Below are positions 22,550 to 34,725 of a stretch of DNA of 64,000 bases, one piece after another (positions within the stretch are counted from its first letter, which is position 1; each line of letters opens with the position of its first letter). The position numbers and the translations under genes are program-made. Below the pieces are notes generated by a model. The model was not told where the DNA came from. It did no database searches and saw only the letters and a list, made by a program, of their open reading frames with translations. This DNA comes from Erinaceus europaeus. Taxonomy: Eukaryota > Chordata > Mammalia > Eulipotyphla > Erinaceidae. The stretch lies in NCBI RefSeq assembly GCF_950295315.1, contig NC_080175.1, forward strand, positions 71,369,109 through 71,433,108, written 5' to 3'.

Positions 22550-23996
22550 TTTTTTTTAAATTTTTTAAAATTATTTTTTCCCTTTTTTTATTTAAGAAAG
22601 GATTAATTAACAAAACCATGGGTTAGGAGGGGTACAATTACACACAATTCCCACCACCCAATCTCCATATCCCACCCCCTCCCCTGATAGCTTTCCCATT
22701 CTCTATCCCTCTGGGAGCATGGACCCAGGGTCATTGTGGGTTGCAGAAGGTAGAAGGTCTGGCTTCTGTAATTGCTTCCCCGCTGAACATGGACGTTGAC
22801 TGGTCGGTCCATACTCCCAGTCTGCCTCTCTCTTTCCCTAGTAGGATAGGTCTCTGGGGAAGCAGAGCTCCAGGACACATTGGTGGGTTCCTCAGTCCAG
22901 GGAAGCCTGGTCGGCATCCTTATGACATCTGGAACCTGGTGAATGAAATGAGAGCCAATTTACAAAGCCAAACAAATTGTTGAGCAATCATGGACCCAAA
23001 GCTTGGAATAGTGGAGAGGAAGTGTTAAGGGGGTACTCTCTGCAAACTCTAGTGTACTTCTGCTTTCAGGTATATATTTTGCAGTAGTCTACGGATACGT
23101 GTGAACATATGCTCTCTCTCACAGAAACTGGTGTATATCTAGGTTTTGGGACTTTGTTAGAAAGTGAACCACCTGAGATGGAATTAGAGTATACTATGAA
23201 AGGAAAGGTCTCACCCGAGTAACGAAGCTGAAGGGTTGTCATTCCACACGTGAAGTCTCTGGACACAGTCTGAAGTGAAGCATGTTGAGATGGCAATCGT
23301 TGTGTTGGTTAGGTTGTGATCGGCAGATGCAATATTATTTGATATGGATTGGGAGAGGCATATGGGAAAGTAGGCCCTATCCAAGGGTTCCAGGACTGGG
23401 GGAAGTAGGAGCTCTATAGTGGAGATGTGAGGTTCCTGCTGTCTTAGGGTTCAAAAAGATAATCGATAGTTAATGTTATCATCACATTATTTGGCAATTG
23501 GGTTAACTTTGAAAAGTCCTTTTGTTAGGGTTTGCTGTACAGTACCCAGTATCTTATATATAGCTGTGCTATTGGTTGCTTCTAATCTACTTGATCTAGG
23601 CTTTTGAGAGAGTCTGCATATCAATTACACAGCCTATATGTTGAAAAGATTCAGTTTGTGTTTTGAAAAACTTCGAGACATACAATTAATTTTCCCCCTC
23701 TTGTATTAGTTAGTGATTTATATGACTACATTTTACTAGGAGTGTACATAAACACCATTCCCACCACCAAAAGACTATGACCCATCCCTTCTACCCACTC
23801 CCACCCCCCACTGGCTCAGGAAGCTGCATGTCTACCCCTCACCACAGGGTTTTTACTTTGGTGCCCTACTTAAATTTGGTCAGGTCCTGCTTTTAGTTTC
23901 CCTTTCAGATCTTCTTCCTCAACTTCTGTTGATGAGTGGGATCATCCCATACTCATCTTTATCTTTCTGACTTAGCTCACTTAACATAATTCCTTC
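22550..23996 (-). other. L1 3' UTR arm (non-inverted part)
   Basis: Long 3' UTR of the young subfamily. It lacks the X' module seen in older copies. The first bases after the junction encode the final ORF2 residues (complement of TTAGCTCACTTAACATAATTC). Confidence 0.88.
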
Positions 23997-26234
23997 CATC
24001 CACCTTCTATGAAGCCAACATCACCCTGATACCAAAAGCTGATAGGGACAGAACAAAAAAGGAAAACTACAGACCAATATCTCTGATGAACATAGATGCC
24101 AAAATATTAAACAAGATCTTGGCCAACCGGATACAGCAACATATCAAAAAGATTGTTCATCACGACCAAGTGGGATTCATCCCAGGAATGCAAGGCTGGT
24201 TCAAAATTTGTAAGTCAATCAATGTCATTCACCACATCAATAAAAGCAAAGCCAAAAACCACATGATTATCTCAATAGATGCAGAGAAAGCCTTTGACAA
24301 AATCCAACATCCATTCATGCTCAAAACTCTACAAAAAATGGGAATAGATGGGAAATTCCTCAAGATAGTGGAGTCTGTATATAGCAAACCTATAGCCAAC
24401 ATCATACTCAATGGACAGAAGTTGAAAGCATTCCCCCTCAGATCGGGGACTAGACAGGGCTGTCCACTGTCACCATTACTCTTCAACATAGTATTGGAAG
24501 TTCTTGCCGTAGCAATCAGGCAAGAGAGAGAAATCAAAGGGATACAGATGGGAAGGGAAGAAGTCAAGCTCTCACTATTTGCAGATGATATGATAGTATA
24601 CATAGAAAAACCTAAAGAATCCAGCAGAAAATTATTAGAAGTTATTAGGCAATATAGCAAGGTATCAGGCTACAAAATCAATGTACAAAAATCAGTGGCA
24701 TTTCTTTATGCAAAAACTAAATCTGAAGAAGAAGACATTCAGAAATCACTCATATTTCAGCAAAATCAATCAAATACCTAGGACTAAAGTTGACCAAAGA
24801 AGTGAAAGACTTATATACTGAAAACTATGAGTCGCTACTCAAGGAAATAGAAACTGATACCAAGGAATGGAAAGATATCCCACGCTCATGGATTGGAAGA
24901 ATAAATATCATCAAAATGAATATTCTCCCCAGAGCCATATACAAATTTAATGCAATACCCATCAAAGTTCCACCAAGCTTCTTTGAGAGAATAGAACAAA
25001 CACTACAATCATTTATCTGGAACCTGAAAACACCTAGAATTGCCAAAACCATCTTGAGGAAAAGAAACAGAAATGGAGGCATCACACTCCCAGACTTTAA
25101 ACTATATTATAAAGCCATCATCATCAAAACAAAATGGTACTGGAACAAAAATAGGCACACAGACCAGTGGAACAGAATTGAAAGCCCAGAACTAACCCCC
25201 CACACATATGGACATCTAATCTTTGATAAGGGGGCCCAAAGCATTAAATGGAAAAAGGAGGCTCTCTTCAATAAATGGTGTTGGGAAAACTGGGTTGAAA
25301 CATGCAGAAGAATGAAATTGAAACACTTTATCTCACCAGAAACAAAAATCAACTCCACATGGATCAAAGACCTGGATGTCAGACCAGGAATAATCAAATA
25401 CTTAGAGTTAAACATTGGTAAAACAGTTTCCCACCTATACCTCAAGGACATCTTTGATGAATCAAACCCAATTGCAAGGAAGACTAAAGCAGAAACAAAC
25501 CAATGGGACTACATCAAATTGAAAAGCTTCTGCACAGCCAAAGAAACTATTAAACAAACAAAGAGACCCCTCACAGAATGGGAGATCTTCACATGCCAGA
25601 CATCAGACAAGAAACTAATCACCAAAAAATATAAAGAGCTCAGCAAACTTAGCACCAAAAAAAGCAAATGACCCCATCCAAAAATGGGCAGAGGATATGA
25701 ACAAAACATTCACTACAGAGGAGATCCAAAAGGCTAACAAACATATGAAAAACTGCTCTAGGTCACTGATTGTCAGAGAAATGCAAATCAAGACAAGACT
25801 AAGATACCACCTCACTCCTGTAAGAATGGCATACATCAAAAAGGACAGCAGCAACAAATGCTGGAGAGGCTGTGGGGACAGAGGAACCCTTTTACATTGC
25901 TGGTGGGAATGTAAATTGGTACAGCCTCTATGGAGAGCAGTCTGGAAAACTCTCAGAAGGCTAGACATAGACCTTCCATATGATCCAGTAATTCCTCTCC
26001 TGGGGTTATACCCCAAGGACTCCATAACACCCAACCAAAAAGAGGTGTGTACTCCTATGTTCATAGCAGCACAATTCATAATAGCTAAAACCTGGAAGCA
26101 ACCCAGATGCCCAACAACAGAGAAAGTTGCCCAACAGCTGAGAAAGCTGTGGGATATATACACAATGGAATACTATGCAGCTATCAAGAACAATGAACCC
26201 ACCTTCACTGACCCATCTTGGACAGAGCTAGAAG
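22550..26234 (-). mobile_element. young twin-primed L1 with 5' inversion
   Basis: A perfect 15-bp TSD, GACTCCACATTTCTT, lies at 22535-22549 and 26235-26249. Reading the minus strand from its 3' end, 22550-23996 is poly-A, the 1.4-kb 3' UTR and the last codons of ORF2. 24000-26234 is ORF2 from before the RT domain to the same point, in the opposite orientation. The two arms meet at 23996-24000 and together cover a continuous L1 transcript with essentially no loss. This is the textbook product of twin priming during target-primed reverse transcription. Confidence 0.95.
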
Positions 26235-26251
26235 GACTCCACATTTCTTAA
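24000..26251 (+). pseudogene. L1 ORF2, RT domain to C-terminus, two frameshifts
   Basis: ORF2 makes the endonuclease-reverse transcriptase of L1; the endonuclease part is absent here. Three open blocks succeed each other: 24000-24781 (RT palm: motif [11 protein letters not shown], and FADDM at about residues 165-169 of the frame read from 24086), 24790-25671 and 25697-26251. Only two small lesions separate them: a loss of about 7 bp near 24749-24756 and one extra A in an A-run at 25657-25663. The C-terminal Cys motif CWRGCG...LHCWWEC (C-x3-C-x7-H-x4-C) is present at 25859-25915. A 9-bp in-frame insertion near 26120 distinguishes it from the copy at 34590. The final stop lies in the flanking TSD. 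Few lesions argue for a recent insertion. Confidence 0.93.
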
Positions 26252-26559
26252 CTAGCAGTTATCTGCAGATGGACCTATTCTGAAATTAATTCTACTTTCA
26301 AACAAATCATAAGTGAGATATATAATCAATAAATCCTAAAAAAAAGAATGCTGTTTCAAAACTAAACAAAATTAAATGTAATCTAAACTAATTTTCAGAT
26401 ATTAACAAAAAGGACCTAAGTTGGGGGTAAGAGAGTTTTTCAGACACCTATCAAAAGGAGATAACAGTATCCACATATCAACAACCCTCCCATGAAACTG
26501 TTAACTTCTTCGATAAAAAAAACATTTTACTATAATACACTTGTATTTTTGAAGATATT

Positions 26560-26725
26560 TTTTTCCTATTTATTAGTGAAAGAAACAGAGATGAGCTAGA
26601 GCTAGAGATAGACCTAAGTACTGCTCAGCTCTAGCTTCTGGTGGGTACTGGAGATTGAACCTGAGACCTCAGAGCTCAGGCACAGGGATTTTTGCAAAAA
26701 CAGTATATTCCATCTCTAAAGCCTC
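26560..26725 (-). mobile_element. SINE, family D (minus)
   Basis: CTGCTCAGCTCTAGCTTCTGG, GGAGATTGAACCTGAGACC and the ATTCCATCTCTA end match the family D layout, whose best copy is at 57662-57793. Confidence 0.6.
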
Positions 26726-26732
26726 TGGTCTC

Positions 26733-26755
26733 CTTCTCTCTCTCTCTCTCTCTCT
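26733..26755 (+). repeat. (CT)n microsatellite
   Basis: About 11 CT units followed by T-rich and CTT-rich sequence to about 26843. Confidence 0.9.
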
Positions 26756-26825
26756 TTCTTTTTTCCTTTTTATATCCCTTTACTTTCCTCTTCTTTTCTT
26801 CCTCATTTTTCCTTCTTTTCTTTTT

Positions 26826-26985
26826 CTTTTTTTTTTTTTTTCAGTCTCCACTGTAGTTTCACTTCTTTGGGCTAACTTTTCTATATAGAGACAGAGAAGG
26901 AGAGAGGGAAAAACAACAGAGCACTGGAACTTCTTCCAGTGTGGTGGGAACTAGTCTCAAATTTAGGTAGTGTATACATGGAAGA
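26826..26985 (-). mobile_element. old SINE remnant
   Basis: AGAGACAGAGAAGGAGAGAGGG followed by GGAACTTCTTCCAGTG and GTGGTGGGAACTAG, as in other old SINEs. Ends approximate. Confidence 0.5.
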
Positions 26986-26989
26986 GAAG

Positions 26990-28700
26990 GTATATTACTC
27001 AAGTGAGTTATTTTTGAAGATCTCCACTTGTAATTTTTTAAAAAAGGAAATAGAAAGACCTGATATAGGCCATTTAAGTTGTATGCTGAAATAAAAACTT
27101 TATTCTTCATTTTTTCCAGAACTGCAATTATGATTAATATGATAAGATATTCAATTATATGATGGAATAGAATAAGGTTAACAGTGACAGTTTAACCTAA
27201 TAATTCAATGATGTTATGAGTAATATAAAGTTTCATATATCTTGGTAAATCATTTAACTTCCTTTGCCAATGCTATTTTCCCTATTTACATATAAAATTC
27301 ATACCACTGTCATAGTCACAAAGTTGTTGAAAGGTATAAATTACATAAAATAATAATTTAGAAATATAAAGTGCTAAATTATTTCTTGAAGATGGTTATA
27401 TTCCATAAAGTATGCCAAGGTTTCTATTTATTTTATCAATATAAAATTAAACATTGTCATATTTCCTAAGAGCTATGAGAGAGAAATCAATTGTAAATTC
27501 TCCACTCATAATGAAGAAATAGTTGACATAAAATTAATAGTGACACAAAATTTACATACTTCAGCTCATACTTGACCTTTTCATATTATCTAGAAATCTT
27601 TACCACAATAAATGACTACTTAGTCATCTAGAAAATCAAATTTGGTTGGGCCATATACTTTATAATGAAACTGTCCTATAAGCCAAACTGTACTCTGAAG
27701 AAACAATTCATGAAAAGAAATATATGAGTATCAGTTGAAATACCATCCCTGGGGAAATAATTTAAACACATCAGGAAAATTATTTTATTGATTTTTGTAA
27801 AACCCTGCAGTCAATTGACCTCGCATGTCACCCTAGTTGAGTCCTTTATCCAAGCTTCACTGCTACAAATATAAAAGTAACAAGAATAATAATAGGTATT
27901 TGACATATGGTCAGAATAATTATCATGTAATGAAGTATGTCCGTGTTTGTTAGACACGATTCTTTTTTGTTTACATCCAAGGAAGAGTGATGTTGAAATG
28001 TGTGGTTCTTTATGAAATTTTATCTTTGGCTCAGATAGGACCAGAAAGCATACTGCCATCTACCTATCTTACAACTCCTATTCAGGGAGCTTATTTGAAT
28101 TATTTTTCTTAGAAAAAAGTAAATTTTAGGCATTGATTTGTGCATTAAAAACAACCTAGTGAAATTATTATGGTTCTATTGATCATATATGACAAACTGT
28201 TTCAATAGTATGGGCAGATTTTAACTAGTTCATCATTTTTGAGGTATCTCACATAAATTGACATCTTTAAACTCTGTCAACTATGCTACCCTCACCCATA
28301 AATAAAAGGAATAAGCATAGCTCTCTATAAACTGGCCAAAATGAATTGAACTTTTTAATATATATCTCTGCATCCAACTTAGCACTAAGAAAATTGATTG
28401 ATAGTCCTGGGATTCTATAAGCAAAATTGTGACACATTTGAACTGTGTATGTGTACTTGTGTGTGACATTACAAATACAGTAATGCACTCTTATTATAAA
28501 AATGAAGTTTCATTATTAAATGATTCTCTTTAACTTGCTATTTTTGGCATCTATCTACCAATCATCTTTATCTCTATCTATAATATAATTTACTATCTAT
28601 CATCTTTCACTATTTGTCTATTCACCTATATGACCATCTTCCACTATTATCCTTCTCATAGAAATCTAGACAGTATGGTGGAAAAGGGAATCCACAAATA
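26990..28700. other. no gene seen
   Basis: AT-rich, no domain-bearing frame. Short minus frames at 27811-28059 and 28267-28488 are unsupported. Confidence 0.5.
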
Positions 28701-28737
28701 CCATTTCTCAAACCTAGGATAGAACAAGGACACTAGG

Positions 28738-29878
28738 GAGCAGAGCCAAGATGGTGACTTGGAGGAAGCTGCTGGATTGAGCTCTGACAACAATTCTTGG
28801 AAAGAGTAGGATACCTGGCCATCAGCAGGATGGTGAATAAGGGGTCCTAAGTGTGACACCAAGGAGGTGACTACAGCTCAATTTGGGTTAGAAAACAGAG
28901 AAAAAAGAAAGGAAGTTTTTTTATTATTTCTGAGCGCACCCCTTTCCTCCACCTTATAACCAGACCCTGGGGGCTAGAGAGCTGCTACTATGAGAATCCC
29001 CGTTGAGCATTTTTCTTTAAGAAGATTCCTGGCTCACCAAGGGAGTGATTCCAATCTTTTTTCCTTTCTGACTTCCTTTGATCTTTTTTTTTCTTTTCAA
29101 GCTCAATTGGAGTGACAATATATCTAACCAATCAGAGCCTCACCCCACATGGGAAAGACTACCTGGAGTTTTTTGGTTTTTTTTAGTAATTGGCTGTCTT
29201 TGCTCAAGGTGTCTGAGCCAATTGGGAGCCATTCAAGCTGCAGACTGACTTTTAGCATTTTTTATTCTGTTCTATTTTATTATTACTATTATATATACGC
29301 ATGTCCCTTTCCCCCCCTCCTTCAGGTTGACCTGAATTAACTTTTAGTGTATTTTCCATTGCTAGGTGACTGGATGTCCTATCCACTGTGAGAGGAACTT
29401 GTTTTACTCTACCTACCTCCTCTATCCACTCTCCCCTTTCTCCCTCCTCCTAGCTAATTAAAAAAAAAACCCTCTTTTCTCTCACTGCTATTTTTCTTCT
29501 TTTTTTCTTATTCTTGTATACTTTTATTCCTCCTTTTTCTCTTTTCTGAATTCACTGATACTCTTTTGTGAATTATTTTGGGGAAGAAATCTGACTCAGA
29601 GTGGGCTCTCTTTGTGTGTGTCTCTTCTCTACTTCCCTTTATCCTCTTGCTGCCCCTAGAATTTACAGTGGAAAGTAGATTTACATAATTGTCTATTCTT
29701 GCTATCCCTTTTTTCCTGTCTCTTTCTTTTTCACTTGGGTTTGGTTGCTATTTTTTCTTGGACCAGAGGCATTGTTTGGCTAACTGGTATTGGTTAAACT
29801 GCTTCAATCCTTGCTTCAGTTACTATTGTAATTTCCGAGGTTGGTGACTGCATTTGTCATAAAGGTATTTGGTATAAC
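28738..29878 (+). promoter_or_regulatory. L1 5' UTR with internal promoter region
   Basis: Begins GAGCAGAGCCAAGATGG, the kind of start seen in full-length L1 copies, and runs about 1.14 kb to the ORF1 start codon. In L1 this region contains the internal RNA polymerase II promoter. No L1 coding match is seen here. Activity of this copy is not known. Confidence 0.7.
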
Positions 29879-30465
29879 ATGGCTTGTACTCAAAACACAA
29901 CAACTGAAGAACAAAAGAACATAAAAATAAAAGACATCAATAAAAAAATTAAACCAAGAGCAAATGAAACTGCTACTACAATGAATGAAGACAGGAGCCA
30001 AGAAGAAACTACAAATGATTCAGAAGTAACCATAGATAAGAAAAGTATACAAGCAACAGTAAACTTAATAATCAAAGAAATGAAGACAACTATGAAGGAA
30101 AGGGCTAGCAAGCTTAGGGAAACAACAGATGAGACTTTCAAGGAAAATACTAGCTACCTCAAGGTAATTAGAGAACTGAAAGCTGAAATAGCTGTAATGA
30201 AGAAAGAAGCTGAGGGAAGGGAAAGCAGACTAACAGAAGCAGAAAACAGAATTAGCCAGATAGAGGATGAGCTAGAGGAAACTAAAAAGGGGTGAAAGAG
30301 CTCAAAAAGAGATTGAGAGACACTGAAAACAACAACAGAGACATATGGGATGATCTCAAAAGAAGTAACATTCGTATAATTGGCCTGCCAAAGGAAGAAA
30401 GAGGGGAAGGGGAAGTAAACATTCTAGAGGAAATTACACAAAAAAACTTTCCAAAACAATCTTGA
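29879..30465 (+). pseudogene. L1 ORF1, N-terminal coiled coil, frameshifted and truncated
   Basis: ORF1 is the RNA-binding trimeric protein of L1. The frame from the ATG at 29879 is open for 138 residues. It starts with a charged, Lys/Glu/Thr-rich segment and continues as a heptad-like coiled coil (residues about 60-135, e.g. RISQIEDELEETKK). An extra base in the G-run at 30289-30292 brings a stop at 30293-30295. In the next frame the normal continuation (ELKKRLRDTE, then [22 protein letters not shown]) persists to about 30457. The rest of the RNA-recognition and C-terminal domains is missing because the sequence passes directly into ORF2 at CCAAAAC (30451-30457). The family is about 340 residues, so roughly half is left. 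Confidence 0.88.
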
Positions 30466-31709
30466 GAAAAAAGAACAGAATCGGAGGCATCACACTCCCA
30501 GATTTCAAAGTGTATTATAGGGCCATTGTCATCAAAACTGCTTGGTACTGGAACATGAACAGATACACTGACCAGTGGAATAGAATTGAGAGCTCAGAAA
30601 TGAGGCCCCATACCTATGGACATCTAATCTTTGACAAAGGGGCTCAGACTATTACATGGGGAAAGTAGAGGCTCTTCAACAAATGGTGTTGGAAACAATG
30701 GGTTGAAACATGCAGAAGAATGAAACTGAATCACTGTATTTCACCAAATACAAAAGTAAATTCCAAGTGGATCAAGGACTTGGATGTTAGACCAGAAACT
30801 ATCAGATACTTAGAGGAAAATATTGGCAGAACTTTTTTCCGCATACATTTTAAAGACATTATCAATGAAACGAATCCAATTACAAGGAAGACTAAGGCAA
30901 GTATAAACCTATGGGACTACATCAAATTAAAAAGCTTCTTCACAGCAAAAGAAACCACTACCCAAACCAAGAGACCCCTCACAGAATGGGAGAAGATCTT
31001 TACATGCCATACATCAGATAAGAGTTTAATAACTAACATATATAAAGAGCTTGCCAGACTCAACAACAAGACAACAAATAACCCCATCCAAAAATGGGGG
31101 GAGGACTTGGACAAAATATTCACCACAGAAGAGATCCAAAAGGCTGAGAAACACATGAAAAAATGCTCCAAGTCTCTGATTGTCAGAGAAATGCAAATCA
31201 AGACAACAATGAGATATCACTTCACTCCTGTGAGAATGTCATACATCAGAAAAGGTAACAGCAGCAAATGCTGGAGAGGGTGTGGGGTCAAAGGAACCCT
31301 CCTGCACTGCTGGTGGGAATGTAAATTGGTCCAACCTCTGCGGAGAACAGTCTGGAGAACTCTCAGAAGGCTAGAAATTGACCTACCCTATGACCCTGCA
31401 ATTCCTCTCCTGGGGATGTATCCTAAGGATCCCAACACATCCATCCAAAAAGATCTGTGTACACATATGTTCTTGGCAGCACAATTTGTAATAGCCAAAA
31501 CCTGGAAGCAACCCAGGTGTCCAACAACAGATGAGTGGCTGAGCAAGTTGTGGTATATATACACAATGGAATACTACTCAGCTGTAAAAAATGGTGACTT
31601 CACTGTTTTCAGCCGATCTTGGATGGACCTTGAAAAAATCATGTTGAGTGAAATAAGTCAGAAACAGAAGGATGAATATGGGATGATCTCACTCTCAGGC
31701 CGAAGTTGA
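30446..31709 (+). pseudogene. L1 ORF2 C-terminal part fused to ORF1
   Basis: After the junction at 30451-30457 the ORF2 frame runs from GGITLPDFK onward, through a stop at 30666-30668, then open for 329 residues (30720-31709). Visible blocks are [32 protein letters not shown], the Cys motif CWRGCG...LHCWWEC (31269-31322), [10 protein letters not shown] and [13 protein letters not shown], ending near [12 protein letters not shown]. No endonuclease or RT domain is present. It is very well preserved for an element piece, with few lesions. It resembles a slightly different subfamily from the 24-kb copy. Confidence 0.92.
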
Positions 31710-31955
31710 AAAACAAGATTAGAAAAGAAAACACAAGTTGAACCTGAAATGGAATTGGAGTATTACACCAAAGTAAAAGACTCTGGGGTGGGTGGGTGGG
31801 GAGAATACAGGTCCATGAAAGATGATGAATGACATAGTGGGGGTTGTATTGTTAAATGGGAATCTGGGGAATGTTATGCATGTACAAAATATTGTATTTA
31901 CTGTTGAATGTAAAACATTAATTCCCCAATAAAGAAATAAATTATTAAAAAAAAA
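31710..31955 (+). other. L1 short-type 3' UTR
   Basis: About 245 bp after the ORF2 stop: ACCAAAGTAAAAGACTCTGG, the GGGTGGGTGGGGAG block and an ACATTAATTCCCCAATAAAG end. The same type is seen at 4900-5215 and 54505-54720 and is distinct from the 1.4-kb long type. Confidence 0.82.
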
Positions 31956-31959
31956 GAAA

Positions 31960-32016
31960 AACAAGGGCAACAAAGGGGAAAATAAATAAAAATTAAAAAA
32001 AAGTAAAACTTAAAAA
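31960..32016 (+). mobile_element. SINE family A tail fragment
   Basis: ACAAGGGCAACAAAGGGGAAA followed by AATAAATAAA is the 3' tail of family A without head or body. Confidence 0.65.
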
Positions 32017-32040
32017 AAATGCTTTGTGGGAGTCGGGCTG

Positions 32041-32052
32041 TAGCGCAGCGGG
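32041..32052 (+). promoter_or_regulatory. SINE A-box (Pol III)
   Basis: TAGCGCAGCGGG fits the TRGYNNARNGG consensus of tRNA internal promoters. Confidence 0.75.
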
Positions 32053-32097
32053 TTAAGCGCAGGTGGCGCAAAGCACAAGGACCGGCATAAGGATCCT

Positions 32098-32108
32098 GGT
32101 TCGAACCC
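32098..32108 (+). promoter_or_regulatory. SINE B-box (Pol III)
   Basis: GGTTCGAACCC is a near-perfect match to the GGTTCRANYCC B-box, about 45 bp after the A-box as in tRNA genes. Confidence 0.8.
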
Positions 32109-32316
32109 CGGCTCCCCACCTGCAGGGGAGTCGCTTCACAGGTGGTGAAGCAGGTCTGCAGGTGTCTATCTTTATCTCCTTCTCTCTGTCTTCCCCTCCT
32201 CTCTCCATTTCTCTCTGTCCTATCCAACAACGTCAACAACAATAATAACTACAACAATAAAACAACAAGGGCAACAAAAGGGAATAAATAAATAAAATAA
32301 ATATTAAAAAAAAGAA

Positions 32317-34725
32317 TCTCCCCAATAACAAAAGTCCTGGACCAGATGACTTCACAAATGTATTCTACAAAATCTTCAGGAAACAGTTGATACCCATACT
32401 TCTAAAGCTTTTCCACATGACCAAAGAAACAGGAACACTCCCTTCCACCTTCTATGAAGCCAACATCACCCTGATACCAAAAGCAGATAGGAACACAGCA
32501 AAAAAAGAAAACTACAGACCAATATCTCTGATGAACATAGATGCCAAAATATTAAACAAGATCTTGGCCAACCGGATACAGCAGTATATCAAAAAGATTG
32601 TTCATCATGATCAAGTGGGATTTATCCCAGGAATGCAAGGCTGGTTCAACATATTTAAGTCAACCAATGTCATTCACCACATCAATAAAAGCAAAGCCAA
32701 ATACCACATGGTTATCTCAATAGATGCAGAGAAAGCCTTTGACAAAATCCAACATCCATTCACACTCAAAACACTACAAAAAATGGGAATAGACAGGAAA
32801 TTCCTGAAGATAGTGGAATCCATGTATAGCAAACCTATAGCCAACATCATACTCAATGGACAGAAGCCGAAATCATTCCCCCTCAGATCGCAGACTAGAC
32901 AGGGCTTTCTACTATCACCATGACTCTTGAATATTGTATTGGAAGTTCTTGCCGTAGCAATCAGGCAAGAGAAAGAAATCAAAGGAATACAGATGGGAAG
33001 GGAAGAAGTCAAGCTCTCACTATTTGCAGATGATATGATAGTATACATAGAAAAACCTAAAGAATTCAGCAGAAAACTACTAGAAGTTATTAGGCAATAT
33101 ATCAAGGTGTCAGGCTACAAAATCAATGTACTAAAATCAGTGGCATTTCTTTATGCAAACACTAAAACTGAAGAAGAAGACATCCAGATATCACTCCCAT
33201 TTATTGTTTCAGCAAAATCAATAAAATACCTAGGAATAAAGCTGACAAAAGAAGTGACTTTTATAATGAAAATTATGAGTCACTATTCAAGGAAATAGAA
33301 ACTGATACCAAGAAATGGAAAGACATCCCATGCTCATGGTTCAGAAGAATAAATATCATCAAAATTAATATTCTCCCCAGATTCATATACAAATTTAATG
33401 TGATATCCATCAAAGTTCCACCACGCTTTTTAAGAGAATAGAACAAAAACTACAATCATTTATCTGGAACCAGAAAACACCTATAATTTCCAAAGCCATC
33501 TTGAGGAAAAGAAACAGAAATGGAGGCATCATACTCCCAGACCTCAAATTTTATTATAAAGTCATCATAATCAAAAGAGCATGGTACTGGAACAAAAACA
33601 GGCATACAGACCAGTGTAACAGAATTGAAAGCCCAGAACTAACCCCCCACACATATGGACATCTAATCTTTGATATGGGGGCCCAAAGTATTAAATGGAG
33701 GAAGGAGGCTCTCTTCAATAAATGGTGCTGGGAAAACTGGTTTGTAACATGCAGAAGAATGAAATTGAACCACGTTGTCACCAGAAACAAAAATAAACTC
33801 CAAATGGATCAAGGACCTGGATGTTAGACCAGAAACTATAAAATACTTAGAGGAAAATATTGGTGGGACACTTTCCCACCTAAACTTCAAGGACATCTTT
33901 GATGAAGCAAACCCAATTGCAAGGAAGACTAAAGCAGAAACAAACTAATGGTACTAAATCAAATTTAAAATCTTCTGTATAGCCAAAGAAACTATCACAC
34001 AAAGAGACCCCTCACAGAATGGGACAAGATGTTCACATGCCATACATCATTCAAGAGACTAGTCACCAAAATATACAAAGAGCTCAGCAAACTTAGCACC
34101 AAAAAAGCAAATGACCCCATTCAAAAATGGGCAGAGGATATGAACAAAACATTCACCTCAGAGGAGATCCAAAAAGCTAACAAACATATGAAAAAAAATT
34201 GCTTCAGGTTGCTGATTGTCAGAGAAATGCAAAAAAAAAAAAAAAAACAAACCAAAAAACAACATTGAGTTACCACCTCACCCTTGTTAGAATCGCATAC
34301 ATCAAAAAGGACAGCAGCAACAAATACTAAAGAGGATGTGAGGACAGAGGTACACTTCTGCACTGCTGGCAGGAATGTAAACTGGTCCAGCCACTGTGGA
34401 GAGCAGCCTGGAGAACTCTTACAAGGCTAGGCATAGACCTTCCATATGAACCAGCAATTCCTCTCCTGGGGATATACCCCAAGGACTCCATAATGCCCAA
34501 CCAAAAAGATATGTGTACACCTATGTTTATAGCAGCACAATTTATAATATCTAAAACCTGGAAGCAATCCAGGTGCCCAACAACAGATGAGTGGCTGAGA
34601 AAGCTGTGGGATATATACACAATGGAATACTATGCAGCTATCAAGAACAATGAACCTACCTTCTCTGACCCATCTTGGACAGAGCTAGAAGGAATTATGT
34701 TGTTAGCTAAGTCAGAAAGATAAAG
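32317..34725 (+). pseudogene. L1 ORF2, RT to C-terminus, several lesions
   Basis: Starts in the region before the RT palm ([16 protein letters not shown] in frame at 32320-32370). Open blocks: 32387-32923 (motif [11 protein letters not shown]), 32927-33298 (FADDM, residues 33-37 of this block), 33501-33827, 34029-34268 and 34493-34723. The lesions are a stop at 32924, stop and frame changes near 33299 and 33430, several between 33790 and 34030, and an A-run expansion at 34232-34248. The C-terminal Cys motif is degraded. It is older or faster-decaying than the 24-kb copy. No 5' half of ORF2 (endonuclease) is present. Confidence 0.9.

Larger units (their letters stand above)
32028..32311 (+). 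mobile_element. tRNA-derived SINE, family A, least diverged copy
   Basis: Full length, with RNA polymerase III A-box TAGCGCAGCGGG (32041-32052) and B-box GGTTCGAACCC (32098-32108), both close to consensus. Then come a pyrimidine body, a CAACAATAA segment and a tail. The A- and B-box state suggests recent insertion. The surrounding A-rich DNA makes the TSD unclear. Confidence 0.93.

Noticed and set aside
24229..24660. 143-codon minus-strand frame
   Set aside because: Exact shadow of the L1 RT frame on the plus strand. The same shadow recurs at 32674-33105, 25615-26163 and 39313-39660.
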